Position numbers and translations under genes: made by a program. Under the pieces are notes generated by a model. It did no database searches and was not told the DNA's origin. It saw only the letters and a program-made list of their open reading frames with translations. From an uncultured Alphaproteobacteria bacterium (GTDB lineage: Bacteria > Pseudomonadota > Alphaproteobacteria > CAAHEQ01 > UBA3637), in contig CASEYR010000003.1 of the NCBI GenBank assembly GCA_949292205.1, forward strand, positions 7,870-71,869: 64,000 nt of DNA, given 5' to 3'. Below, one piece after another: positions 8,231 to 18,300 of the stretch (its first letter is position 1; each line of letters begins with the position of its first letter).

Positions 8231-9010
8231 CTAAAAATTAAGTCCAATCTCATACGGAAAGAAAATGGATATATTTTTTGGCTGTTCCATAAATATGATC
8301 CTTTTTGAAATAGCAGTCATAAAACCAAACTCAAATATAGTTCCCTTGCCAACCACTCCACGAGGATCACAAACGATAATAGCATCCGCTTGTCTAAATT
8401 TTTCCATATGTTCATACTTATGCCGCCAAGTATCACGCTCATTTTTAATACAGTCTTGATAATCAAAAAGAATGAACTCAGTTCCTATTGTTTCTGGTTT
8501 AATTTTTGTTGAGGCTGGACTAAGTACATTAATATTATACCTATATAAATGTTTAATCAGTTTTTCAATGTCTTGTAAAAACTGTTGAAAGCTTCCGCAT
8601 ACAACAACATTTCTAAATTCCTGACATAGCAATCCTTGTATCATATTTTCAGATTCACAAATATTTCTGCTATTTTGCAAATAAAACTGTTCTAAATCGA
8701 AAGGCACTACATTAAAATAAAGAGCATAATCCACGAAAATGTTATTAACTATTTGATTTTTTTCCTCCTGTTTAAAATTTTGGAATAAACCCGTGGCATA
8801 TAACCTGACAGATGTATTATTTATTTCGTTTGTATAATTGCTTAAATGATTTAAAAATTCTTTTATCTTCTCTAAAACCTCACTTAAACAACCTGTTCCA
8901 AAGGAAACACGCTCCTCATTTAACATTTTTAATATACCATTTTTTAAATCATATATTTTAATGGTATCTGTATTAAAATGTACCAGTGTTTTATTGTCTC
9001 TATTTTCCAT
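8231..9010 (-). CDS. Ppx-like N-terminal segment fused to nucleoside 2-deoxyribosyltransferase-like domain
   Basis: A protein of about 259 residues with two parts. The C-terminal half resembles the nucleoside 2-deoxyribosyltransferase fold: VVVCGSF near residue 135, then NVLSPASTKI, a QADAIIVCDPRGVVGKGTIF segment and an FEFGFMTAISKRIIF helix, giving the G-x-G-T-x-x-E-x-G pattern with the usual Glu. Such enzymes cleave or transfer the N-glycosidic bond of deoxynucleosides, or remodel damaged bases. The N-terminal part (LVHFNTDTIKIYDLKNGIL, then VRLYATGLFQNF) looks like the first lobe of a Ppx/GppA protein and recalls the gene at 11696. GGAGG at 9016-9020 fits the ATG at 9010 better than 9022. 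It is the last gene of a five-gene leftward operon. Confidence 0.6.
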   Translation of the reverse strand: MENRDNKTLVHFNTDTIKIYDLKNGILKMLNEERVSFGTGCLSEVLEKIKEFLNHLSNYTNEINNTSVRLYATGLFQNFKQEEKNQIVNNIFVDYALYFNVVPFDLEQFYLQNSRNICESENMIQGLLCQEFRNVVVCGSFQQFLQDIEKLIKHLYRYNINVLSPASTKIKPETIGTEFILFDYQDCIKNERDTWRHKYEHMEKFRQADAIIVCDPRGVVGKGTIFEFGFMTAISKRIIFMEQPKNISIFFPYEIGLNF

Positions 9011-9043
9011 TTCTTCCTCCATTCATAGAAACTTTACATTGTA

Positions 9044-9760
9044 TTAACTTTTATACTTACAAAATGCATTCATATATTTATTCATAAATTTTTCTTTATC
9101 TTTTAAATTGTATTGCATTATAAAACGAGGATGCTCTAATGGTAATATTAAATCAAAAAACTTATGCTCCTCATTAAGTGTAGACAAAAAGCTATAATTT
9201 TCACCACTCCCAATACAATAACATACAGATGTATCAATACCTAAAGTTATTTGTCGATGAAGCATACGTACAATAAATGGTGATAATACCTCTCGTAATT
9301 TTTTATTTTCATAATAATTACAATTAACCTCATTACCTTTTGAGTTTATTTTAACTATCCCAAGAGGGCAAACAAAACTCATATAAAAGTCCGCATAAAA
9401 TTTATTACAACCACCATATTCATCCATAACTTCATATAAAAATCCTGATGAAGAGTGATTGATAAAAAATTTATCAATGGAAATTCCTGTTTCTTTTTGA
9501 AGATGTGCCGCATCTTCAAAGGGAACGCCGGTCACGGCTGTCCCCCGTCTGGCTGGAGAACTCCCAAGTATAAGGCGTCTAGGATTACTATCGTTATAAT
9601 ATTTTTGATAAAAAAGCGTTGTTACCTGTTTTACTTTCTCTTTTTGAGCGGCAACAAATGGATTGACCAGTCTAAACCCTTCTGGCAATGAAAGTGATTG
9701 ATGTGAAAGTTCATCATGAAAGCGCAATACGTTATCTGCAAAAGTTATTTGTTTCATCAT
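9044..9760 (-). CDS. SMUG2-type uracil-DNA glycosylase family protein (DUF4918)
   Basis: A 238-residue member of the uracil-DNA glycosylase superfamily, SMUG2/DUF4918 branch. Motifs: LVNPF near residue 31, FYQKYYNDSNPRRLILGSSP near 52 leading into the active-site loop (GSSPARRGTAVTGVPFEDA), KFYADFYMSFVCPLG in the middle, and the C-terminal LPLEHPRFIMQY block carrying the catalytic-loop HP. The family is expected to flip out and excise a modified base from DNA; this branch has not been tied to one substrate. The first loop reads SSPARRG rather than the usual NPG(R)xG, so substrate choice may differ. It lies 33 bases upstream of the deoxyribosyltransferase-like gene and 19 bases after the methyltransferase fusion. 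Confidence 0.8.
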   Translation of the reverse strand: MMKQITFADNVLRFHDELSHQSLSLPEGFRLVNPFVAAQKEKVKQVTTLFYQKYYNDSNPRRLILGSSPARRGTAVTGVPFEDAAHLQKETGISIDKFFINHSSSGFLYEVMDEYGGCNKFYADFYMSFVCPLGIVKINSKGNEVNCNYYENKKLREVLSPFIVRMLHRQITLGIDTSVCYCIGSGENYSFLSTLNEEHKFFDLILPLEHPRFIMQYNLKDKEKFMNKYMNAFCKYKS

Positions 9761-9779
9761 AATACTCGCCTTTGTTTGA

Positions 9780-11021
9780 TTACTTGACTGCTGTTAAATA
9801 AATTTCTGTTTTAGTTGGGAAAATTTGAATATTTTTAAATCCTATTTGAACGAAGTTTTTATGTAGCAACTTAACTGTATCTATCCCCCTATAAATATCA
9901 ACAAAATCTGTACCTGGAACTATTAAACCAGGGATAATTCGTTTTTCCCCAGAACATAAAAATCCATTGGCTATGGAAATAATTATAATAGCATCCTTTT
10001 TTAACACCCTGTATGCTTCTGATATTGCATGATTAATATCAAAAAATGAAGAATTATAGGTTCTTAAAGAAATATATAATTCATAGCTATTTTCATTCAA
10101 AGAAGATAAATTTTCCGCTTTAGAAACAACAAAATTAGATAATGGAAGTTGTATTTTAATTCGTTCAAGTCCCTCCTCAGCAATATCAACAAAGGTGATA
10201 TGAGGACAATTTGAAAATAAACTAATAGCTTCATTTCCAGAACCAACACCAACATTTAGTATATTCATACCAGGCATCGGCTTCTTAGATACCCTGTTAT
10301 AGATAGATTGAAAGGTTTGTTTCCATCCTAAATCAAATGAACGTATATCATTCAAATAATCATATTTACTATATTTGTTATTAAAGGCCTCGGATAAGAT
10401 ATTATCTACTATACAAGCGGCCTTCTCATACTCAATTTCATATTTATTAAAAATTAAAGATGCGAGAGCTGTACTTTTTTTATTTATATTAAGCTCTTCT
10501 TCAGAAATAGTTATACCTTTTCGTTCCAGTTTCTCTAACACAAAACTGCTGATTCTATTAGCAGAATAGTACGAACTATACTGAATGCTTTGTCTACTGT
10601 TTGCGTAAAAACGCTTATTCTGTTTTAATATTTCACGTTGTAAATCATCAGGGTAACGATGAACATAATCTAGTACCAGAACAGGATCCCCGTTTAGATA
10701 ATTTTCCAGCCTAAAATCCGGGATCCCTACATATATTTTACGAACGTGAATTAGCTTTAGTAATTCAATTAGATCAAATGACTCTGTTTTCGATAATGTA
10801 TTAACCGTGAGATAAAGACACCATCCATTGAAAAGACTACTCCCTTTTATTTTTTTTAACAAAACATCCAGCCAAGATGAATTCTCTTCTTCCCCAGTGT
10901 AAGCGGAACAAATCAATTCATTTTGCTTGGAAACAAGTACCACACCTGTTTTTAGTTTAGACCAAGGTGCTTTTTGTGAAATATTTATGGAATATTTCAT
11001 CCAGTATAAGTTATCTAACAT
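9780..11021 (-). CDS. RibD-like pseudo-deaminase fused to SAM methyltransferase
   Basis: A 413-residue, two-domain protein. Residues about 8-140 follow a RibD/cytidine-deaminase scaffold: KAPWSKLKTGVVLVS, ELICSAYTGEE, CLYLTVNTL, IHVRKIYVGIPDFRL, and LQREILKQNKRFYA, which is the typical RibD linker. The zinc ligands (HAE and PCxxC) are absent, so that domain should not deaminate and may bind nucleotide. Residues 255-413 are a class I SAM methyltransferase: motif I LNVGVGSGNEAISLF, an acidic FVDIAEEG loop, ISEAYRVLKKDAIIIIS and a C-terminal sheet. The target could be a nucleoside, a nucleotide or DNA. It overlaps the AlkA-like gene by 11 bases, indicating coupling. Confidence 0.65.
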   Translation of the reverse strand: MLDNLYWMKYSINISQKAPWSKLKTGVVLVSKQNELICSAYTGEEENSSWLDVLLKKIKGSSLFNGWCLYLTVNTLSKTESFDLIELLKLIHVRKIYVGIPDFRLENYLNGDPVLVLDYVHRYPDDLQREILKQNKRFYANSRQSIQYSSYYSANRISSFVLEKLERKGITISEEELNINKKSTALASLIFNKYEIEYEKAACIVDNILSEAFNNKYSKYDYLNDIRSFDLGWKQTFQSIYNRVSKKPMPGMNILNVGVGSGNEAISLFSNCPHITFVDIAEEGLERIKIQLPLSNFVVSKAENLSSLNENSYELYISLRTYNSSFFDINHAISEAYRVLKKDAIIIISIANGFLCSGEKRIIPGLIVPGTDFVDIYRGIDTVKLLHKNFVQIGFKNIQIFPTKTEIYLTAVK

Positions 11022-11688
11022 TATCTACATCGCCTTGTTTTCCCGAAATTACCTGCTCAAATGGTTTACAAATTAACCCCAATTCAATAGATTTCCATAG
11101 GTATGAAGAAACAATCGTAGCGTACTCCATCCAATTAGAGAAGTATTCCTTTATTACTCCTGTAGAAGGTATTTCATTCAGATTATACATCCATTGGATA
11201 ACACGCTTAAGAGTTCCATCACTCTCTGAAAAAATATTTTCTCGTTTTAATGAAAAAATCAAATACATCTCAGCGGTCCACCTCCCAATACCTTTTACTA
11301 AAGTTAATTGCGAAATTATCTTTTCATTTGAAAGTGTTTGTAATGTTCCAAAATCTATTCTTTTTCTTACAATTTCATATGCTAACGCCTTTATATATTT
11401 AACTTTATGTCTTGGAATTCCCGCTTTATAAAGCCCTTCATCACTCATTCCTAATATGTCATTAGGGGCAATATTTTCAATGTTAGAGCAAACTTTTTTC
11501 CAAATTGTTTCGCGTGCTTTATCACTGATTTGCTGTCCAATAATGTATTTTACAAGACATTTAAAAGAATCTTCCTCTATAGCTAGTTCACTAGAACCAA
11601 TATATTTGATTAGCTTACCCAAATTTTCATCGCTTTGAATAAGATATTTTACTTTTTCATCGTTCAAATCGTATTTTAAATAAATCAT
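11011..11688 (-). CDS. HhH-GPD DNA glycosylase, 3-methyladenine type (AlkA-like)
   Basis: A 225-residue base-excision glycosylase of the helix-hairpin-helix GPD superfamily. Visible: FKCLVKYIIGQQISDKARET near residue 43; LYKAGIPRHKVKYIKALA; then the hairpin LTLVKGIGRWTAEMYLIFSL followed by FSESDGTLKR, which supplies the catalytic Asp. This order is that of DNA-3-methyladenine glycosylase II without the AlkA N-terminal domain. It would remove alkylated purines or other damaged bases. A separate Tag enzyme occurs at 29012, so this copy is not the only alkyl-adenine glycosylase. It lies in the middle of the five-gene operon, seven bases after the Ppx-like gene. Confidence 0.85.
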   Translation of the reverse strand: MIYLKYDLNDEKVKYLIQSDENLGKLIKYIGSSELAIEEDSFKCLVKYIIGQQISDKARETIWKKVCSNIENIAPNDILGMSDEGLYKAGIPRHKVKYIKALAYEIVRKRIDFGTLQTLSNEKIISQLTLVKGIGRWTAEMYLIFSLKRENIFSESDGTLKRVIQWMYNLNEIPSTGVIKEYFSNWMEYATIVSSYLWKSIELGLICKPFEQVISGKQGDVDNVR

Positions 11689-11695
11689 AGTAATA

Positions 11696-12611
11696 TCATG
11701 AAAGTGGAGCCAAGTTTAAACAAGTTTTTACAAAACCTAACGCTATTCCATCATCTGTAGGGGATATTACTTTAATATCAAAAAATTTAACGAAATTTTC
11801 TAAAATCAATAACATTTTATCTGCTCCATACATAAAACTTGGGTTTTGTTCAAAATATTGAAATAAATCTTCATACTTTCTGTCCAAAAAAACATTATTT
11901 ATTAACGTATTGATGAAGCTAGCATCAAAAGAATCGTTACGCATAAAATTGAGCCCAGTTTTCTCAGAAAGACTATTAAAGAAACTGAGCATCTGGTTTG
12001 ATCCAACAACAACCCTCGTAAAGGTTCTGTGACAAATAGAAGAAAATATTTCTTTTTTTATATATTTATCCATAGCTGTATAGATGGCATTATCAAATAA
12101 CTCACCATTACTTTGGAATAAATTATGTAAAACATACGCGCCTAAGCTATAACAGTGGGTATTTAACATGCCTTTACATTTATAGATAGTGTTTATGCTT
12201 CCACCACCTATATCCAAAAGTAAATCAGATTCTGTCAAGTTAAAATTGGCAGCCAACAGTTCACACTCTCTCCTCGGTGTTAATATCTCCAAATCTATAC
12301 TAAACTTATTGGTAACTTTATAAAGGGCATCTTCTAGTTCATGACTTTTTCTAAAAGCCTCTGTTGCGATAGCTTTAAACTCAAGCTCGGTATCCTGAAA
12401 GTTTTCCATAAGGCCATTTATTTTTTCATTGAAGTCATTTAGAATTGCATATTTTTCATCATTGAAAATTTTATTGTTATCAGATAATAATTTTCCTATG
12501 GAAACATTTGTGAATTCTGTTTTTTTTTGTAAATTTCCCAAAATCATCAACTTTGCATAACAAGGTCTTAATTTTACTTGTTCCAAAATCAAATACAACC
12601 AAATTTCTCAT
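11696..12611 (-). CDS. Ppx/GppA-like phosphatase with one-base slip in an A9 tract
   Basis: A member of the exopolyphosphatase/guanosine pentaphosphatase (actin-like ATPase) superfamily, about 305 residues if read through. The true start at 12611 gives MRNLVVFDFGTSKIKTLL, the phosphate-1 loop, but this frame stops shortly after an A9 run (12520-12528). The rest is open in another frame: FKAIATEAFRKS, ILTPRRECELLAANF, the phosphate-2 loop LLLDIGGGSINTIY, and LGA. Removing one A (A8) joins both frames exactly. The slip could be an assembly error, phase variation or transcriptional slippage. The usual substrate is polyphosphate or a nucleotide phosphate; none can be assigned here. It is the first gene of the five-gene leftward operon. 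Confidence 0.7.
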
Positions 12612-12766
12612 AACATTATCTTTCTTGTATTTTAAAGTATAATACTCCAGTACACGACATTTTGTTGCTTTACTATATCATAACTTATCACGATAATCAA
12701 TAATAATTAAACCGTAATCCTAAATATTAGTTAAAACGCAATAGCTGTGAAGTAGTCATACTTCTA

Positions 12767-15373
12767 TTAAAAAAAGCACTTGTCTTGGGTTTCATCCATG
12801 ATGGGTGTTTTTTGAAATTGCACCTTAAATATCGGTGATATCACAACAGATATTCCATCCGTTCCACACAGTTTCTCAATTTCGTCTTCGGCGGTGGCTT
12901 CGATACGCATTTGTTCAAAGAACAAGCCTTCTTCTTTTTTGCGGAGTTGTTTTTCCATTTCGTTGATTTGTTTTTGAATTTTAAGTTCTTCTAAGCGGTC
13001 TTTGGCACTGCCGATACTCTCTTTTATCTTTGATGTTTCCTGTCGTAAGGCTTCAAGAGTTTGTTCTAATACGGCTTTTTGACGAGATGAACGCATTTTA
13101 ATGATATCAATATCAGCATTAAAACAATTTTCTTGTTGCTTGATATAGTTGTTTTTCAACTCATCTTCTAAGAATACTGGCAACCTGTCAGAAAACGAAC
13201 TGTTTGCAAGCCAATAAGACCGTTCTCTATCCTTATTTTCAACAGATTTAATTGGCTGTGATAGAATTTTTACACATTCTTCTTGTGTTAAAATCTTGCC
13301 ATCTTCTGTTTTGCCGGTTAAAACATCATAACTTTTAAGAAACTTTCCTTTTCGGCGTAATTCAACATTGTACATACTAATTTGGCAAGGTTCAGTACCT
13401 ATTTCAAGGTTTATTTCGCCCTCTGTAGCACATTCAATTTCACTAAAAATTCCCTTGGCTAAAATAGAAGTTAAGGTAATTCTTCCGCTTGCCGGTTTAA
13501 AATCTTTGGCCATACCATACTGACGTTTTCCCGTATAAGGTGTGTTTCTTGTCCCACTCCAATAATAGAACATATGCGGTTGTTCACAATCATCCGGTAA
13601 AGTTAATGTTTGATTGATGTCATCAATAATATATTGAGGATGATGCTTTTCAAAATAAAACTTCACAACCTCCCATAAGTCCCGATTGAGAAATTCGGCT
13701 TGTTCTTGAATATACTGCGGTGAAACCTGTACTTTTTCGGCTACATCTTTTGTAAATGTCGTAAACAATACACTTTCGGCATCCGAAACAACTTGAGAGT
13801 TGGCATCTTTATTTGTTTCTAAGTTCTGTGCAAAATCCCGTTGAATATCGGGCAAGGTTCGGCGTTTTTGTAAAATAGCCTCCAAAGTTTCATCAAAATG
13901 GCCGACAATATCGTCCGACATGCCGAAAATACCCTGAAATTGTAAAGTTCGTTTGTTAATCAATTCCAAAATACGCACATCAGACATATTTTCCTGACTG
14001 AGCAAATTGATAACCAACACATCGGATTGTTGTCCTTGGCGGTGGCAACGACAAATTCGTTGCTCCATTTCAACGGCATTATAAAGTAAATCATAGTTCA
14101 CGACAACCGGACAGTATTCTATGTCTAAACCTTTGGCAGTTGCATCGTTTGTGATAAGAATTTGAATATTTTTATCTTCTCTAAAAATGTTCAAAGCATT
14201 ATCATCTGTGTGTTTTATAATCGAATAATGTTCCTTTAATAACTCTGATAAAACGGATAAAGTTGTCAGGTTATCAACAAAAATAATGTTTTTTTGCACT
14301 TCTTTGCGTGATTTTAAATGAGCAAAGGTTGTTTTAAGAGCCTTTAATAACGCATCCATTTTAGCAGAAACGGGAATTTCCAAAGCCATTTTTTGCATTG
14401 TCTGCAAAATAATGCGTTCATCAGACGAAGCCCGTTCAATCGGAGCCGACAACATATTCGCAAAAGCCTGCGGTGATGATGAAAGAGTTCTATAAAACTG
14501 TAATGCTAACTGATAATTATCCATTTGCGGATAGGCAGTTTTGTTATCAAGAGCCAAGTATTTTTCGGTTAAATCATAGAGTTTTTTTTCATCATTTATC
14601 GGACTATAATTGAGAACAACCGGTAGACGCTTGGTAAAATTAACATAAGGTTCAACCTGTCTTTTTAAAGTTCTAAACGCAAATTTGGATACCCATGATG
14701 AAAGTTCAGGATAGTTTTCGGGCTTTCTAAAATATCTTTTATAAAAACTGTCAGCATCGGGCAACAAAGTTTCATCAATAAAATGGATAAGTCCATAAAT
14801 ATCCATAATGCTTAATGTAATGGGCGTTGGTGTTAACAGCAGTTTAAACGCATTTCCAACCGCTTTTTTAATCGTGGCAACTGACTTGTTGTCCGGTTTA
14901 AATAGAAAATCCGCCTCGTCAAAAACCGCTAAATCCCAAACGATTTGACTGACTTTTTCTTCATTTTTAATGACTTCATCATACGTCATCAGGCACAGGC
15001 CTTTGGTCTCTTGCGTATATTCGCTCCAATCGGTTAGCGGTAAAGTAAACTCTTTGGTTAATTTTTCTTGCCATTGACTTTTAAGGTTTGATGGCAAAAC
15101 GATTAAAATCCGCTCTTTACCTTCATACCAACGCTGAGAAACGACTAATAATGCCTCGTATGTTTTACCTAAAGAGCCTTCGTCACACAGGATACAACCT
15201 TTTAAGTTCTGAGAACGTAATGCAAAACGGGCCGCCGCTATCTGATAAGGTAAAATCTTAATGTTAGCAGAGGCAAACGCAGGCACTAAATTTTCATCAT
15301 CAACAAAACCGGCTAAACATCTTGCCATCCAAACCGCTTCAAACGAAGATTGAAAACGTGAAGCCCCACTCAT
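12767..15373 (-). CDS. SNF2-family helicase associated with type III restriction genes
   Basis: An 868-residue superfamily 2 helicase of SNF2/RapA type. Motif I is degenerate-looking but complete (ILCDEGSLGKTYEALLV), motif Ia LIVLPSNLKSQW, motif II AVFDEADFLF, motif III LLLTPTPITLSIMDIYGLIH, motif V ITNDATAKGLDI, and motif VI EQRICRCHRQGQQ with both Arg fingers. The C-terminal third has a coiled coil (about residues 765-830, rich in KQINEMEKQLRKKEE) and a unique globular part. It starts three bases after the res stop and is the last gene of the operon. SNF2 helicases occur in several anti-phage systems (for example class 1 DISARM), but I do not know it as a standard type III component. It probably translocates on DNA to support restriction. 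Confidence 0.8.
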   Translation of the reverse strand: MSGASRFQSSFEAVWMARCLAGFVDDENLVPAFASANIKILPYQIAAARFALRSQNLKGCILCDEGSLGKTYEALLVVSQRWYEGKERILIVLPSNLKSQWQEKLTKEFTLPLTDWSEYTQETKGLCLMTYDEVIKNEEKVSQIVWDLAVFDEADFLFKPDNKSVATIKKAVGNAFKLLLTPTPITLSIMDIYGLIHFIDETLLPDADSFYKRYFRKPENYPELSSWVSKFAFRTLKRQVEPYVNFTKRLPVVLNYSPINDEKKLYDLTEKYLALDNKTAYPQMDNYQLALQFYRTLSSSPQAFANMLSAPIERASSDERIILQTMQKMALEIPVSAKMDALLKALKTTFAHLKSRKEVQKNIIFVDNLTTLSVLSELLKEHYSIIKHTDDNALNIFREDKNIQILITNDATAKGLDIEYCPVVVNYDLLYNAVEMEQRICRCHRQGQQSDVLVINLLSQENMSDVRILELINKRTLQFQGIFGMSDDIVGHFDETLEAILQKRRTLPDIQRDFAQNLETNKDANSQVVSDAESVLFTTFTKDVAEKVQVSPQYIQEQAEFLNRDLWEVVKFYFEKHHPQYIIDDINQTLTLPDDCEQPHMFYYWSGTRNTPYTGKRQYGMAKDFKPASGRITLTSILAKGIFSEIECATEGEINLEIGTEPCQISMYNVELRRKGKFLKSYDVLTGKTEDGKILTQEECVKILSQPIKSVENKDRERSYWLANSSFSDRLPVFLEDELKNNYIKQQENCFNADIDIIKMRSSRQKAVLEQTLEALRQETSKIKESIGSAKDRLEELKIQKQINEMEKQLRKKEEGLFFEQMRIEATAEDEIEKLCGTDGISVVISPIFKVQFQKTPIMDETQDKCFF

Positions 15374-15376
15374 TGT

Positions 15377-18300
15377 TTACACCGTTTGTTTGAATTCTTG
15401 CCATTCTCTGACAGGATTTTTTGAAAAACCAACACCATCCAAAGCCTTAAAGTGTTCGGCTCCGCACATGATTTTCAATTTTTCTTCTTCTCTAAGCAAG
15501 AATAAATTATCCGTTCCTTTGGTTTCTAACACAAAGTAAAGTTTTTGTTCGCCGTTCTTTTCCAAATAAACGGCCCAGTCCGGATTATAAGTCCCAATAG
15601 GTGTTTCAATTTTAAATCGGCTTGGGATTTTAAAGAACATTTTAACATCCGGATCTTTATCCAAGGCAAGAGCAAATTTGCTTTCAATACCGCTATCATA
15701 AATGACATGGTCATAAACACTGTTTTCAACGGCAACTGCATTCTTATCAAGGTTAGCTATCAACTCAGTGCTGTCAAAAATTTCTTGAACATAGTATTCT
15801 TCATCGGCGAGTTTGATATACTTAATGCCATCGATTGCCAGTTTATGACGATTACGCTCAATGATTTCCAAAGCTTTTTCATAAAACTCTTGCGGATTCT
15901 TCAAAAAATCTGCCATACGCCCACTTTCTTGTAAAATACGATTAACCGTTGAACGTTTCAAAAGCGTCTTAGTTGATATCAATCGCAAGATATCAGGTAA
16001 TGTTTCATAGTTACGGGTTAAATCTTGAATATATGTGCTTCCTGCTTGGTGTGAAACACCTGATTTTTCAATATTAACACTGGCTGTTTGACTGAGTAAG
16101 CGAGCCGTCCCGATTTCGGGCATTTCCTTAATTTCTTTTATACTGTTTGCAACCAAAGTATCCAAATCAAATTGAACACGATAAGTGGTCTTTTGCTTGA
16201 TTTTATTCCATAACTCCATAAATTCAGGACTGAGTATTGCTTTTTTCTTTAATTTAACAGTTACTTCTTTACTTGCATCCCGAATAACCGGTTTATTATC
16301 GGCTTTATTTAAGGCCTGTAAAACAGCACGTTGTTTAGCCTTTGACCATCTGTCACTTAAATTTAATGTACCGGCGGCCAATTCTGCCTTCATGGTATCT
16401 TTGATTTTTCCCTTACTGTCAATGACCTGAGTACCTTTTAAATCTTCCATGATTTGAGCGGCTTCTTCATAGCTGACAGAAACTTTTTCAACCTTTGTTT
16501 CGGTATAGGTTGTCTGTGAAAGGGATGCAACTGTTACGGGTTTTTCCTGTCTTATCGTTTCAATAATTTCTTTTTTTACAGGCTCCGGCACACTTGAAAG
16601 CTCAATTGTTTCAACGGCCACTTCTTTATTAACCGCCCCAAAATCATCAATAACGCCGGTCTTTTGCAGTTCTTGGACGACTGTTTCGGCCGTTTCCTGA
16701 GAGATTTGTTTTTCAACCTTAACTTCTTCTTCGTAAGTTAATCCTGTCAACATCCCGATTTCTAAAACGCCAAACTTAACACCGGTTTCTTCTTCAATTT
16801 CTTTTTGCAGTTTATCGGCAAACTCGGCAAAGCTTTCATTAGCAATGACATGCAAAACATTGACGTCTTTATCCTCAATGCGTTCGCCATCTTGATTGAC
16901 ACACAAACGAAGTCCTCGACCGACCTTTTGACGACAGGTAAAGACCGATTTTTGCTCGATTAAAGTGCAAACTTGGAAAACGTTCGGGTTATCCCAACCC
17001 TCTTTTAGTGCGGAGTGAGAGAAGATAAATCTTAACGGACATTCAAAAGATAGCAGTTTTTCTTTATCTTTCATAATGGTGTTATAGGTATCATCATCGG
17101 CCTGAGTATCGCCTTTAGTATCCTTATATTTACCTTTTTTATCTTGAGAGAAATATCCGTCATGAGCCTTGGCAACATCCGTATTAAACTTTTCTTTTAA
17201 AGCAGCATAACGAGGATTATTTATCAATTCATTATAGCATTCTTCAAACATTTTGGCATAAATGCCCGGTTCGCCGTCTTCAGTACGATACTTTTTAACC
17301 TCATCAATAAAGAATAAGGATAAAACCTTAATTCCTTTATCAAACAGGCGAATTTCCTTTTCCAAATGTGTTTTAATTGTGTGATAAATCTGAGCTCGTT
17401 TAATGATACTTTCATCAACACTACCGATAGCTTTACCCAAATTCAAGCATTCAGTATTGGAAAATTCAATACACTCATAACCGCTTGTGCAATCAATACC
17501 GGCTACAACATAGCCATTATATAATTGACGATGTCCTGATTTTAAGTACAGATCATCTCCCGGCTTAACGGTTATTGTTTTACGGGACACTTTACCGTCT
17601 TTGCCTTCAACATCAATTTCAATTTTGGCACTAAAACCACCGCTGTTAGAAACGGATTTTAACGCAATATAAGGTTTGTTTGAATCGTTGATGACCGAGT
17701 TTGAAATAACACAAATCTGCTTAACCAATCCCATTTGATAAGCATCAACCGGTGTTAAACGATAGACAAGGTTTTGCTTTTCTCTATGGGTTGCAGAATA
17801 ACGCAAAACGCACAAAGGATTTAAGGTCGCAATGGCTTCTTTTGCTTTTGGCGTATTATCAACACTTTGCGGCTCATCAATAATCACAACCGGATTTGTG
17901 TCTTGAATATAACGCATAGCGGTTTCGCCATTGAGCTTGTCTTGCTCTTGATTGATGATATTTTCAGCTTTTTTGAAAGCATCAATGTTGATAATCATAA
18001 TTTCAATGTTACTGGAGGTTGCAAAAGCCCGAACATCAGATAATTTTGCCGAATTATAGATAAAGTACCTGTAAGGCACGCTGTCATATTGATTTTTAAA
18101 GTGTTCTTCGGTGATATGGAAAGATTTATTCACACCTTCACGAATAGCAATACTTGGCACGACAATGATAAACTTTGTAAAACCATAACGTTTGTTGAGT
18201 TCCAAAATTGTTTTTGTGTAAACATAGGTTTTACCGGTTCCGGTTTCCATTTCAATGGAAATGGGGAAGGCTTTGTCAGATTCAATATCGGTTTGAGGTA

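Noticed and set aside
10967-11431. 154-codon plus-strand frame
   Set aside because: Antisense to the AlkA-like gene, whose HhH motif is clear; no ribosome binding site.
15545-15934. 129-codon plus-strand frame
   Set aside because: Antisense to the Res nuclease domain; no ribosome binding site.
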